41,781 nucleotides of DNA from an uncultured Bacteroidota bacterium (GTDB lineage Bacteria > Bacteroidota > Bacteroidia > Flavobacteriales_D > Parvicellaceae). The position numbers and the translations under genes were made by a program. Positions 18,019 through 26,062 of the stretch are shown piece after piece. Location: assembly GCA_902536695.1 (NCBI GenBank), contig CACAYQ010000007.1, positions 1-41,781 of the forward strand, given 5' to 3'. Below the pieces are notes generated by a model, which saw only the letters and a program-made list of their open reading frames with translations, was not told the origin of the DNA and made no database searches. The first letter of the stretch is position 1. The number at the start of each line of letters is the position of its first letter.

Positions 18019-20494
18019 TTTGAATAACACCTTCTTTTTTTTCTTGATCATTATTAAATTTCAAAATATAAAAATAGGTACCATCAGATAATGCACTTCC
18101 ATTGTTTTTAACTCCATTCCAATCATTTCTGTAATTGGTCTTTTCAAATACTTCTCTCCCCCATCTATTGTATACAATTAGCGTAACATCAGCATATATT
18201 TCAGCATAATGGGTATAAAACACATCATTATTTAGATCTCCGTTAGGCGTAATTATATTTGGTATTTTACAATTCTTCACTATTAAAGATACATCTGTAA
18301 ATAACGTGTCACATTGATTTGATATGGTTAAATTTAAATCTGACATCCCTATAGATAAAGCGTTTGCATCTATGTATAGTGAATCTCCAATCATTAGTGT
18401 ATCTCCAATATTATTTATCCAAGTATAGCTGAAATCTTCATTTGAGTTTAAAATAGAAAAACTATAATTTTCACCATAGCAAATACTATCTGCAATAGGC
18501 AAATGAGGTTCTGGCGTAATTAAAAAATGAATTATATGCTGTAAGGTATCTTTACAAAAAAGATCGATTAGATTTAGGTTGTAAGTGCCAGGATCACTGC
18601 AAGTAACAAATGGATTAATGAAGTTGGTATCATCAAAGATTAGTGTTCCACTATGGCTTGTGTAAGTCCAAAACCCTGTTGTTGGAACATAATTATTATT
18701 GAATTGATAAAATTCATCACATGTTTGAACGTCAGGTTCAACGGACCCTGGTTGCTGCGTGATTACTGTTATCGTGGTATCGTAAGTACATCCAAAATTA
18801 TCCTCAACAGAAAAAGTGTATGTATTACCTCCAAGATTAGTAGGTTGGACAGTTATGTTTGTATCCTGATTAGAAATTATGGATGGGTCTGACAACCAGT
18901 TGTGAGAAACAATCGATGGGGCATAAATTTCGCTGTTTGGATTTAGAGCACTGTTAAAATAAATACCCCACTCGCAAATAAAACCATCATCAACACTTAA
19001 ATTATCTCTTACAGTAAGCGTCCATGTTCCATTAATGGGACATCCTTGTAACGCTGGTATGAAATTTTGCTCTGGCTGATAAAGACCGGGTGTTACCATT
19101 GTCCCAGTACTAGGTCCAGTTGCTGCAGTGGTTGGATAACCATTGGCCCAAGACGGTAATGCATTTGAAGACATTGAAAAACAATACTCCTCACAGACTC
19201 CAATATTGCCAGTATTGTTATCATAAGCTCCCCCCAGAAAGTTACTTCCACCAGAAAACCCACCCGGAAAAAGACCGGAACCACTGTAAGAATTGAACAT
19301 ATTTATGCTTTGTCCACTAGGACACGTTAACATCATTTCTAAGTCCCCTAAATAGGAATGTTCAATTTCAAAACAAACTTTATCAATGTCGTTGCTATTT
19401 TGTAATGTAGCACCAGGTGTAAATCCAGAAATGTTTATATCTGTTGTATAATTAATTCCTGAACCGTCTGGCAAATATGTCTGCGTACCAAAAACACCTC
19501 CGATAGGAAAATTAGCAGAAACGGGGTCTACTCCGGCAGTATCTGAATTTGTAACACCTCCAATAAGTTGTGTTGTATTGCCTAGACATATGGGCGAATC
19601 TAAAGGTGCACAAGACGAAAAGTTAGGCACTGTAGACACCCTAACTTTACAGAAACTATATTGAAATTGTCCTTGGCTATCTTCTATTCTTAGTGAAATA
19701 AAAAATCCATTTCTAGAAGAAGGTATATAATCAAAGGAATTCGAACTATATGTGGTTCCATCACTAAGTTCCCACAATACGGTGTAGTTGTTAGACTGCA
19801 TGTAACCACCTCCGCTTATTGATGCAGAATCACCACCAGGTTCATAAGGGAAATAAGGATCAGCAACAAAAGTTACGGTATCGCCTAAACAAATATCAAC
19901 ATATCCTGTATCTACTGGAAAGAGATCGTTTAAGGTATCATTAGCTCCGTTAGCTTCTCCATTTACAAAGGCTAGAATGTGGTTGGAAAAAGGTTGAATT
20001 AAATTAGCACAAGATAAATTAGCTTCCCATCCAGATCCTTCATTCGTGACATCGCTTATAAATTGAAATGTTAAGCAACCTGACGTATTTGACCAAGATG
20101 CAGGCAAGTTAACACCATTTGGAAAAGTGCTGTTATTTATTTTGGCAAGTAAAGGCGATGTCGTTTGTATTCCATCGTAAACAAATAATGTGTCACTTGT
20201 GTGAATATCTAAAGTATATCCAGCATTGGTTCCAAATACTGCCACCATTTTAGATCCACTAGCATCAGGGCATAATGTAATGACTTCATTTTCATTTGAC
20301 GAATACGAATTTGTATTATTTCCTGAGTCAAAAAAATTAGTAACAGATCCATTATTGAAATTAGTTGCACAATTACATGCTCCGTTGGATGATGTTAAAG
20401 TCCAATCATCATCCGAAATAAGTACATTTGATTGAGCATGTGTAAAAGTAGAAGCAATTATAAACACAATCACATTTAAAACCCGTTTTTTCAA
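17999..20494 (-). CDS. T9SS type B cargo protein with CUB and proprotein-convertase P domains
   Basis: This 831-residue secreted protein starts at TTG 20494; the signal peptide KKRVLNVIVFIIASTFTHAQ begins there and no closer ATG exists. In order: a CUB-like domain (about 40-162, with FDSGNNTNSYSSNENEVITLCP and GCLTFQFISD), a PKD-like region (200-290), a P-domain (about 350-515, with KVCFEIEHSYLGDLEMMLTCP and NGTWTLTVRDN), another PKD-like stretch (540-580), and a CHU_C / type B sorting domain (743-826: PNIITPNGDLNNDVF, IVYNRWGREVFE, LSDGTYFYILKF). No protease catalytic domain is present, so a binding or adhesin role is likeliest. TTGA overlap couples it to the upstream small gene. Confidence 0.88.
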   Translation of the reverse strand: MKKRVLNVIVFIIASTFTHAQSNVLISDDDWTLTSSNGACNCATNFNNGSVTNFFDSGNNTNSYSSNENEVITLCPDASGSKMVAVFGTNAGYTLDIHTSDTLFVYDGIQTTSPLLAKINNSTFPNGVNLPASWSNTSGCLTFQFISDVTNEGSGWEANLSCANLIQPFSNHILAFVNGEANGANDTLNDLFPVDTGYVDICLGDTVTFVADPYFPYEPGGDSASISGGGYMQSNNYTVLWELSDGTTYSSNSFDYIPSSRNGFFISLRIEDSQGQFQYSFCKVRVSTVPNFSSCAPLDSPICLGNTTQLIGGVTNSDTAGVDPVSANFPIGGVFGTQTYLPDGSGINYTTDINISGFTPGATLQNSNDIDKVCFEIEHSYLGDLEMMLTCPSGQSINMFNSYSGSGLFPGGFSGGSNFLGGAYDNNTGNIGVCEEYCFSMSSNALPSWANGYPTTAATGPSTGTMVTPGLYQPEQNFIPALQGCPINGTWTLTVRDNLSVDDGFICEWGIYFNSALNPNSEIYAPSIVSHNWLSDPSIISNQDTNITVQPTNLGGNTYTFSVEDNFGCTYDTTITVITQQPGSVEPDVQTCDEFYQFNNNYVPTTGFWTYTSHSGTLIFDDTNFINPFVTCSDPGTYNLNLIDLFCKDTLQHIIHFLITPEPHLPIADSICYGENYSFSILNSNEDFSYTWINNIGDTLMIGDSLYIDANALSIGMSDLNLTISNQCDTLFTDVSLIVKNCKIPNIITPNGDLNNDVFYTHYAEIYADVTLIVYNRWGREVFEKTNYRNDWNGVKNNGSALSDGTYFYILKFNNDQEKKEGVIQIVGNSN

Positions 20495-20808
20495 TTCACT
20501 GGATTTTTGATATGAGCATAAGATCTTATCACCAGTAGAATATCTAAATTTTTAATTAGGTAATATTGGTAATTGTCTGAGGAGATTTTAATAGGAAGCT
20601 GCAATAAATCAAGATTTGAGGTATCTGTTATTTCAAATGTTCCGCTTAGTCTATCCTCAATATTTTTTTCAGCTGGAATTTCTGCAAAATAGTACAAGGA
20701 TTTTTGATTTTTCACTTCTTTAACAAGTTCAGATAAATTAATTTTATCTTGAGCTTTACTGTGAAAATTAATCGTCAGTACACTTAGCAGAATAAATAAT
20801 TTTTTCAT
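20491..20808 (-). CDS. Small exported protein of unknown function
   Basis: This 105-residue protein begins with a signal peptide (KKLFILLSVLTINFHSKAQ) and is then mature from about residue 20. The mature part looks mixed helix/strand, with LSELVKEVKN near its start and a hydrophobic IKNLDILLVIRSYAHI end. I do not recognise the family. Its stop overlaps the TTG start of the 831-residue T9SS cargo protein (TTGA), so the two are translationally coupled and may act together. A -7 box ends 4 nt before its ATG, predicting a leaderless mRNA. Confidence 0.68.
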   Translation of the reverse strand: MKKLFILLSVLTINFHSKAQDKINLSELVKEVKNQKSLYYFAEIPAEKNIEDRLSGTFEITDTSNLDLLQLPIKISSDNYQYYLIKNLDILLVIRSYAHIKNPVN

Positions 20809-20812
20809 TATT

Positions 20813-20820
20813 CAAAAATA
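20813..20820 (-). promoter_or_regulatory. Candidate -7 box (TATTTTTG) for the small exported protein and T9SS cargo operon
   Basis: On the minus strand TATTTTTG ends 4 nt before ATG 20808. A TTG at 20838-20836 lies 15 nt upstream of it, somewhat short of the usual spacing. It overlaps the right arm of the divergent region containing the palindrome at 20834-20854. Confidence 0.45.
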
Positions 20821-20833
20821 ATGTTTTGAACTA

Positions 20834-20854
20834 AACAACTTTTCTAAAGTTGTT
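20834..20854. promoter_or_regulatory. Perfect inverted repeat in a divergent promoter region (possible operator)
   Basis: AACAACTTT (20834-20842), TCT, AAAGTTGTT (20846-20854): a perfect 9-bp inverted repeat with a 3-nt centre. It lies between the divergent T9SS-cargo and transketolase operons, upstream of both -7 boxes. It has no T-run and no gene ends before it, so it does not look like a terminator. An operator for a dimeric regulator is one reading. Confidence 0.4.
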
Positions 20855-20884
20855 AACACTGGTTTTATAAAATAACTATATGAT

Positions 20885-20892
20885 TACTTTTG
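20885..20892 (+). promoter_or_regulatory. Candidate -7 box (TACTTTTG) for the transketolase operon
   Basis: TACTTTTG fits TAnnTTTG and ends 18 nt before the ATG at 20911. Its final TTG is also the apparent upstream start of the open frame, which suggests that upstream start is false. No TTG lies at the -33 distance; the nearest one is 32 nt away. Confidence 0.5.
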
Positions 20893-20910
20893 ATCTTTAA
20901 TCATTATCGA

Positions 20911-21759
20911 ATGAACAATTATAATTTACAAGAACTAAACAACTTAGTTCCACAAGTTAGAAGAGATATCGTTAGAATGGTACATGCACGAAATTCAGGT
21001 CACCCTGGTGGTTCATTGGGGTGTGCAGAGTATTTCATTGCCTTATACAAAGTAATAATGAACCATAATACCGATTTTTCTATGGATGGCATTCATGAAG
21101 ATTTATTCTTTCTGTCAAATGGCCATATTTCACCCGTTTTTTATTCTGTTTTAGCAAGATCAGGCTATTTTCCTATTGAAGAGTTGAAAACGTTCAGAAT
21201 GATTGATTCCCGCTTGCAAGGACATCCTACTACTCATGAAGGATTACCAGGTGTTAGAGTAGCTAGTGGATCTTTAGGACAAGGACTAAGTGTTGCTGTA
21301 GGAGCTGCACTTACTAAAAAACTAAATCAAGATTCAAGTATTGTGTATACTCTTCACGGTGACGGTGAATTACAAGAAGGTCAGATTTGGGAGGCTGCTA
21401 TGTTTGCATCTGCTCATAAGGTAGATAACTTAATATCAACTATTGATTATAATGGAAGGCAAATTGATGGCGATGTAGATGAAGTATTGTCGCTTGGAAA
21501 TTTGGAAAATAAGTGGATTGCTTTTGGATGGCAAACATTAAATTGTAATGGAAATGATCTTGAAGAAATAATCAGAACTCTCTCTAAAGCTAAAGAAATG
21601 ACTGGAAAAGGACAGCCCATCATGATCATCATGAAAACTGAAATGGGTCATGGAGTTGACTACATGATGGGGTCTCATAAATGGCACGGTGTGGCTCCAA
21701 ATGACGAACAATTAGAGGTTGCTTTGAACCAAAACCCTGAAACAATGGGTGATTATTAA
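20911..21759 (+). CDS. Transketolase, N-terminal (TPP-binding) subunit
   Basis: This 282-residue protein is the first half of a split transketolase. It contains NSGHPGGSLGCAE (H31), the TPP/Mg motif HGDGELQEGQIWEAA (GDG at 150-152, with N181 in DYNGRQIDG) and GHPTTHEGLPGV. With the C-terminal subunit it moves two-carbon ketol units between pentose-phosphate sugars. I chose ATG 20911; the frame opens at a TTG inside the promoter box. The partner gene is not adjacent: a 1.4-kb VWA gene lies between (starting 32 nt downstream), and all three probably share a transcript. Confidence 0.95.
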   Translation: MNNYNLQELNNLVPQVRRDIVRMVHARNSGHPGGSLGCAEYFIALYKVIMNHNTDFSMDGIHEDLFFLSNGHISPVFYSVLARSGYFPIEELKTFRMIDSRLQGHPTTHEGLPGVRVASGSLGQGLSVAVGAALTKKLNQDSSIVYTLHGDGELQEGQIWEAAMFASAHKVDNLISTIDYNGRQIDGDVDEVLSLGNLENKWIAFGWQTLNCNGNDLEEIIRTLSKAKEMTGKGQPIMIIMKTEMGHGVDYMMGSHKWHGVAPNDEQLEVALNQNPETMGDY

Positions 21760-21791
21760 TTTTTGGAATCAATTTTGATGTTGATTAAATC

Positions 21792-23165
21792 ATGAATTAT
21801 AGACCATCATTTATATCGCTGTTATTATTATTCTCCAGCTTATTTACAATTGCTCAGGAAGACAGTAAGATAAGAATACTATTCATTTTTGATGGTTCCA
21901 ATAGTATGAATGCACAGTGGGAAAACAGCAGTAAAATTTTAGTAGCTAAAAAACTAATGATCCAAACAATGGATAGCCTAAAGGGACTTGAAAATGTAGA
22001 TTTAGCATTGAGAATATACGGTCATCAAACTAGGATAGTTCCAGGAAAGCAAGATTGCTCAGACACTAAATTAGAAGTGCCATTTGCTAGTTCCAAGGAA
22101 AACTACTCTAAAATTATTACTAAAATTCGTGGTTTAGAACCAAAGGGAACCACACCTATTGCAAGATCTTTGGAATATTCTGCAGATGATTTTCCTGAAT
22201 GTAAATCATGTAGAAACATCATAATTTTAATTACGGATGGAATCGAAGCTTGTGACGAAGACCCTTGTGCTGTTGCATTAGCATTAAAAGAAAAAAATAT
22301 AAAACTAAAACCATTTGTAATCGGTCTTGGTCTAGATACATCATACTTATCTCAATTTTCCTGCATCGGAGAATTTTTAAGTGCTGATAATGAAGATTCA
22401 TTTAAGGGAGTATTAAAGTTTGTAATTAGTCAAGCATTAAACAACACTACTGTTCAAGTAGATTTAAATAATATAAATAAACTTCCAAAAGAGACAGATG
22501 TGGCCATGAGTTTTTACAACTCTAAAAGCAATAAGCTAATGCATACTTACACACATACACTAAATAGAAATCAATTGCCTGATACATTCGCTCTAGATCC
22601 TATTTATACATATAAAATGGTGGTACATACTGTTCCTGAAGTAGTAGTAGACAACATAAAGCTTATTCCAGGAAAACATAATACAATTGTAGCACAAACA
22701 CCTCAAGGTATATTGAAGTTAAGCACTCAAGGTTCTAACAGTCAGTTTACTGGGATTAATGTTATCGTTAGAAAAGATAACGAATATAAGACTATTAATA
22801 TTCATAAGATGAATTCAGAAAAGGAATATTTATTGGGCAAATATGATTTAGAAATGCTAACTCTACCTAGATTATATTTTGAAGATGTTGAAATTAAGCA
22901 AAGTAAAACTACAGAAATTACCATTCCATTATATGGGTCTGTTCAAATTTCAAAAGGAAACGGTCCGGCATCATTATTTTTAAAGGAAAATGGACAAAAT
23001 ATATGGTTATATGATTTTGATAATTTTAGATACATTGAAAATCTTAATCTCCAGCCTGGGAAATATATGATTTCATTTAGAAATAGCAGATCTAATAGCA
23101 TGGCACACACTATTATTAAAGAATTTAAAATTTCTTCAGGACAAAATTTAAACTTAAACTTATAA
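21792..23165 (+). CDS. Exported von Willebrand factor A domain protein
   Basis: This 457-residue protein has a signal peptide (hydrophobic 7-20, SLFTIAQ) and a VWA domain at about 27-215. The MIDAS metal site is complete: D34-G-S36-N-S38, T120/T121 in KGTTPIARSL, and D149 in LITDGIEAC. Cysteine pairs C137/C140 and C154/C159 could form disulfides in the periplasm. The C-terminal 240 residues are strand-rich with no domain I can name and no membrane anchor. It likely binds a protein ligand through a divalent metal. It sits between the two transketolase subunit genes, 32 nt after the first and 2 nt before the second. Confidence 0.85.
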   Translation: MNYRPSFISLLLLFSSLFTIAQEDSKIRILFIFDGSNSMNAQWENSSKILVAKKLMIQTMDSLKGLENVDLALRIYGHQTRIVPGKQDCSDTKLEVPFASSKENYSKIITKIRGLEPKGTTPIARSLEYSADDFPECKSCRNIIILITDGIEACDEDPCAVALALKEKNIKLKPFVIGLGLDTSYLSQFSCIGEFLSADNEDSFKGVLKFVISQALNNTTVQVDLNNINKLPKETDVAMSFYNSKSNKLMHTYTHTLNRNQLPDTFALDPIYTYKMVVHTVPEVVVDNIKLIPGKHNTIVAQTPQGILKLSTQGSNSQFTGINVIVRKDNEYKTINIHKMNSEKEYLLGKYDLEMLTLPRLYFEDVEIKQSKTTEITIPLYGSVQISKGNGPASLFLKENGQNIWLYDFDNFRYIENLNLQPGKYMISFRNSRSNSMAHTIIKEFKISSGQNLNLNL

Positions 23166-23167
23166 AC

Positions 23168-24118
23168 ATGGAAATAGATATTTTAGGAAAAAACGACACC
23201 AGATCAGGTTTTGGTGCTGGCCTATCCTATTTAGGTGAAACAAATCCTAATGTGGTTGCATTATGTGCAGATTTAACAGGGTCATTAAAAATGAATGATT
23301 TCCAAAATAAATTTCCTGAGCGATTTTTTCAAGTTGGTATTGCGGAGGCAAATATGATGGGAATTGCAGCTGGTTTGACGATTGGTGGAAAAATTCCATT
23401 TACTGGAACATTTGCAAATTTTTCTACTAGTCGAGTCTATGACCAAGTAAGACAATCTATAGCCTATTCAGGGAAAAATGTAAAAATTTGTGCCTCACAT
23501 GCTGGACTTACACTAGGAGAAGATGGAGCAACTCATCAGGTTTTAGAAGATATTGGCATGATGAAAATGCTTCCAGGCATGACAGTAATTAATCCATGTG
23601 ATTATAATCAAACAAAAGCAGCAACTATTGCTGTAGCAGACCATGTTGGCCCTGTTTATCTACGATTTGGCAGACCAAAAGTGCCCATATTTATTCCCGA
23701 AAATCAAAAGTTTGAAATAGGAAAAGGATTATTACTAAATGAGGGAACAGATATATCTATTTTTGCAACAGGACATTTAGTATGGGAAGCAATTGAAGCC
23801 GTAAAAGAACTTAAGAACAAAGGCGTTTCAGCCGAACTAATTAATATCCACACGATAAAACCTTTAGATGAAGAATGTATATTATCTTCTGTATCCAAAA
23901 CAAAGTGTGTTGTATCTGCGGAGGAACATCAAATTGCAGGTGGTTTGGGCGAATCGATTGCCAAAGTTTTGGCAAGCAATTCACCGGCTCCAATGGAATT
24001 TGTTGCCGTTAACGATAAATTTGGAGAAAGTGGTAAACCAGCAGATTTAATGAAAAAATACGGTTTACATTCATCTAATATCGTTGACGCCACTCTTCGT
24101 GTTTTGAAACGTAAATAA
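23168..24118 (+). CDS. Transketolase, C-terminal (pyrimidine-binding) subunit
   Basis: This 316-residue second half of transketolase contains the pyrimidine-binding and C-terminal domains. The catalytic glutamate is in FFQVGIAEANMMGIAAGL, and HAGLTLGEDGATHQVLEDIGMM and GPVYLRFGRPKVPIF are further family signatures. The C-terminal domain ends with EEHQIAGGLGESIAKVL and FGESGKPADLMKKYGL. Without the N-terminal subunit it should be inactive. The ATG follows the VWA stop by 2 nt, so expression is probably coupled to that gene. About 175 nt without a gene follows. Confidence 0.95.
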   Translation: MEIDILGKNDTRSGFGAGLSYLGETNPNVVALCADLTGSLKMNDFQNKFPERFFQVGIAEANMMGIAAGLTIGGKIPFTGTFANFSTSRVYDQVRQSIAYSGKNVKICASHAGLTLGEDGATHQVLEDIGMMKMLPGMTVINPCDYNQTKAATIAVADHVGPVYLRFGRPKVPIFIPENQKFEIGKGLLLNEGTDISIFATGHLVWEAIEAVKELKNKGVSAELINIHTIKPLDEECILSSVSKTKCVVSAEEHQIAGGLGESIAKVLASNSPAPMEFVAVNDKFGESGKPADLMKKYGLHSSNIVDATLRVLKRK

Positions 24119-24142
24119 ATTTATTTAATACGATTTACATAT

Positions 24143-24166
24143 ATATGGAAAAGTAATTATCCATAT
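24143..24166 (+). other. Weak hairpin after the transketolase operon
   Basis: ATATGGA (24143-24149) pairs with TCCATAT (24160-24166) around a 10-nt loop, then TTTGA. It is too AT-rich and lacks a real T-run, so it is a poor terminator. The rest of the 24119-24293 gap shows no gene and no clear TAnnTTTG promoter on the plus strand. Confidence 0.25.
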
Positions 24167-24293
24167 TTGAAATCATCTACTTTTATCAAAATCCTACAAT
24201 TTACTGGATAGTAAATATTTATTTTATGTAATCAAATATTATGTGTTGAATAAATTATGTATTATCTTGATGTAGATTTTAAAGGTTTTTATT

Positions 24294-26021
24294 TTGAAAA
24301 AATTTACATTTTTACTTATAAAATGCTTTTTATTGAATGTTATTTTATCTCAAACGAATCCATGCGGATATGTTTCTTTTTTAAATGACACCTCGATTTG
24401 TTTTAATGACTCTGTAGATATTGTTGCAAGTGGTGGAATTTCTTATGCATGGTACCCTAATTACAATATTTCAGATACTACCGTATCAAATCCACAAGTT
24501 TTTAATCATGTTGACACTACATATTATGTAGAAATTACAGATAATAACGGATGCGTAATTACAGACTCAATTGCTATTTCTGTAAACATGTTACCATCTG
24601 TAAATGTTCAAGGAATTGACACCATTTGTGATGGTTCTTCTACACAACTCATAGGTACAGGTGCATTATCATACAGTTGGTCTCCTCCCCATAGTTTAAC
24701 AAATTCAAGCATCCCATATCCAAGCGCTAATCCAAATACAAACACCAACTATATTGTTACAGGTACTGATGCTAATGGTTGTGTTAATAGAGATACCATT
24801 TCAGTTGTGGTTTTACCACTTCCAAATGTTGAGGCTGGCAATGATACAACTATTTGTCCAGGATTATCCGTACAGCTTAATGCAACAGGAGGTGATACTT
24901 ATCAGTGGTTAACAACTGTCAACTTAAGTAATTATTTAATTTCTAACCCAGTAGCCACACCCAATACATTAACAAGTTATGTGGTAAGAGCTACAGATGT
25001 GAATGGGTGTTTAAATACGGACACTATAAGAGTAGCCTTACATGATTCGGCTAATGCTGATGCTGGATTTAATGTTAGTGCTTGTTATGGTGATGCGATT
25101 CAACTAAACGCTTCGGGTGGTGTTTCTTATTCATGGGAGCCTAATTATTTTTTAAATCACCCTACTCTAGCAAATCCGCTGGCTTTCCCAAATGATGATA
25201 TGGTTTTTACAGTTCAAGTTACTGACATTAATGGATGTACTGACTTTGATAGTTTGAATATTTCTGTTTTTGTTGCCCATGCTGGTGATGATGCCATTAT
25301 TTGTGAGGGTGATTCTATTCTAAGAAGTATTGGAGGTGATCCGGCTACTACCTTTAATTGGTCACCAACGGATGGTGTTTCTGATCCAACTATCTACAAC
25401 CCTACTCTTTCGCCTTCCATTCCTACGCAATATATAGTTAATATTGAGAATGCTGGTGGATGTAATTACACTGATACAGTTTTTATTAATGTATCTAATC
25501 CAATACCCACTTTTGATACTATCTTAAGTCCTGGTTGTAATGGAGTCTATGCTGAGTTTGTTAATACCTCGAATAGTGAATTTGGGGTTACATGGAATTT
25601 TAATAATGGAGATTACACTACAGATAATAAAGTAGAAAAAGTATTTAATTTTGAAAGTAGTTTCAGTGCTACACTTACAGTTCAAGATTCATTGAATTGT
25701 ACAAACAGCATAGATATTAATATAGATACGGATTTATTTGAAAATTATTTTGATATCTACTATCCTAATGTATTCACTCCTAACAGTGATGGTGAAAATG
25801 ACCTTTTTATCGTTGAAGTTCCTGGGAGAATAAATCAATGTACAGAATTAATTATCTACAATAGATTTGGTGAAATTCAATTTATTTCAACAGGTAATAA
25901 TTTGAAATGGGATGGAAGAAACAATGTTGGTCTTGAACTACCTAATGGAAAATACTTCTTTACATTAAATGTCAAAAATGGCTTCTTTAGCCAAAGTGGA
26001 ACGCTTTATAAATTTCAATAA
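24294..26021 (+). CDS. T9SS type B cargo protein with tandem Ig/PKD-like repeats
   Basis: This 575-residue secreted protein starts at TTG 24294, which begins the signal peptide KKFTFLLIKCFLLNVILSQ; the next Met is near residue 99. Five Ig-like repeats of about 75 residues follow (roughly 28-97, 103-173, 178-248, 255-325, 328-400). Each has an early Cys (IC or AC), a central YxW, an Asn-Pro turn and most end TDxNGC. A PKD-like domain (403-478, VTWNFNNGDYTTDN) and a CHU_C / type B sorting domain (490-573: YPNVFTPNSDGENDLF, IIYNRFGEIQF, LPNGKYFFTL) complete it. It is likely a surface-attached or released structural/adhesive protein; no enzyme domain is seen. Confidence 0.88.
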   Translation: MKKFTFLLIKCFLLNVILSQTNPCGYVSFLNDTSICFNDSVDIVASGGISYAWYPNYNISDTTVSNPQVFNHVDTTYYVEITDNNGCVITDSIAISVNMLPSVNVQGIDTICDGSSTQLIGTGALSYSWSPPHSLTNSSIPYPSANPNTNTNYIVTGTDANGCVNRDTISVVVLPLPNVEAGNDTTICPGLSVQLNATGGDTYQWLTTVNLSNYLISNPVATPNTLTSYVVRATDVNGCLNTDTIRVALHDSANADAGFNVSACYGDAIQLNASGGVSYSWEPNYFLNHPTLANPLAFPNDDMVFTVQVTDINGCTDFDSLNISVFVAHAGDDAIICEGDSILRSIGGDPATTFNWSPTDGVSDPTIYNPTLSPSIPTQYIVNIENAGGCNYTDTVFINVSNPIPTFDTILSPGCNGVYAEFVNTSNSEFGVTWNFNNGDYTTDNKVEKVFNFESSFSATLTVQDSLNCTNSIDINIDTDLFENYFDIYYPNVFTPNSDGENDLFIVEVPGRINQCTELIIYNRFGEIQFISTGNNLKWDGRNNVGLELPNGKYFFTLNVKNGFFSQSGTLYKFQ

Positions 26022-26031
26022 AATACTTCAT

Positions 26032-26057
26032 TTACTTAACTCTAATTAAGTAATTTT
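26032..26057 (+). terminator. AT-rich hairpin with T-run, just before menA
   Basis: TTACTTAA (26032-26039) pairs perfectly with TTAAGTAA (26046-26053) around a 6-nt loop, followed by TTTTATA. It could be a weak terminator of the T9SS cargo gene. It ends 5 nt before the menA GTG, so it could alternatively affect menA translation. Confidence 0.35.
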
Positions 26058-26062
26058 ATATT

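Noticed and set aside
18653-18892. 79-codon plus-strand open frame inside the T9SS cargo gene
   Set aside because: It is antisense to a well-supported gene and has no recognisable start context or domain.
24294-25500. Possible direct DNA repeats or CRISPR-like array
   Set aside because: The periodicity is at protein level (Ig-like modules of about 75 residues); the DNA copies have diverged and there are no identical short repeats with spacers.
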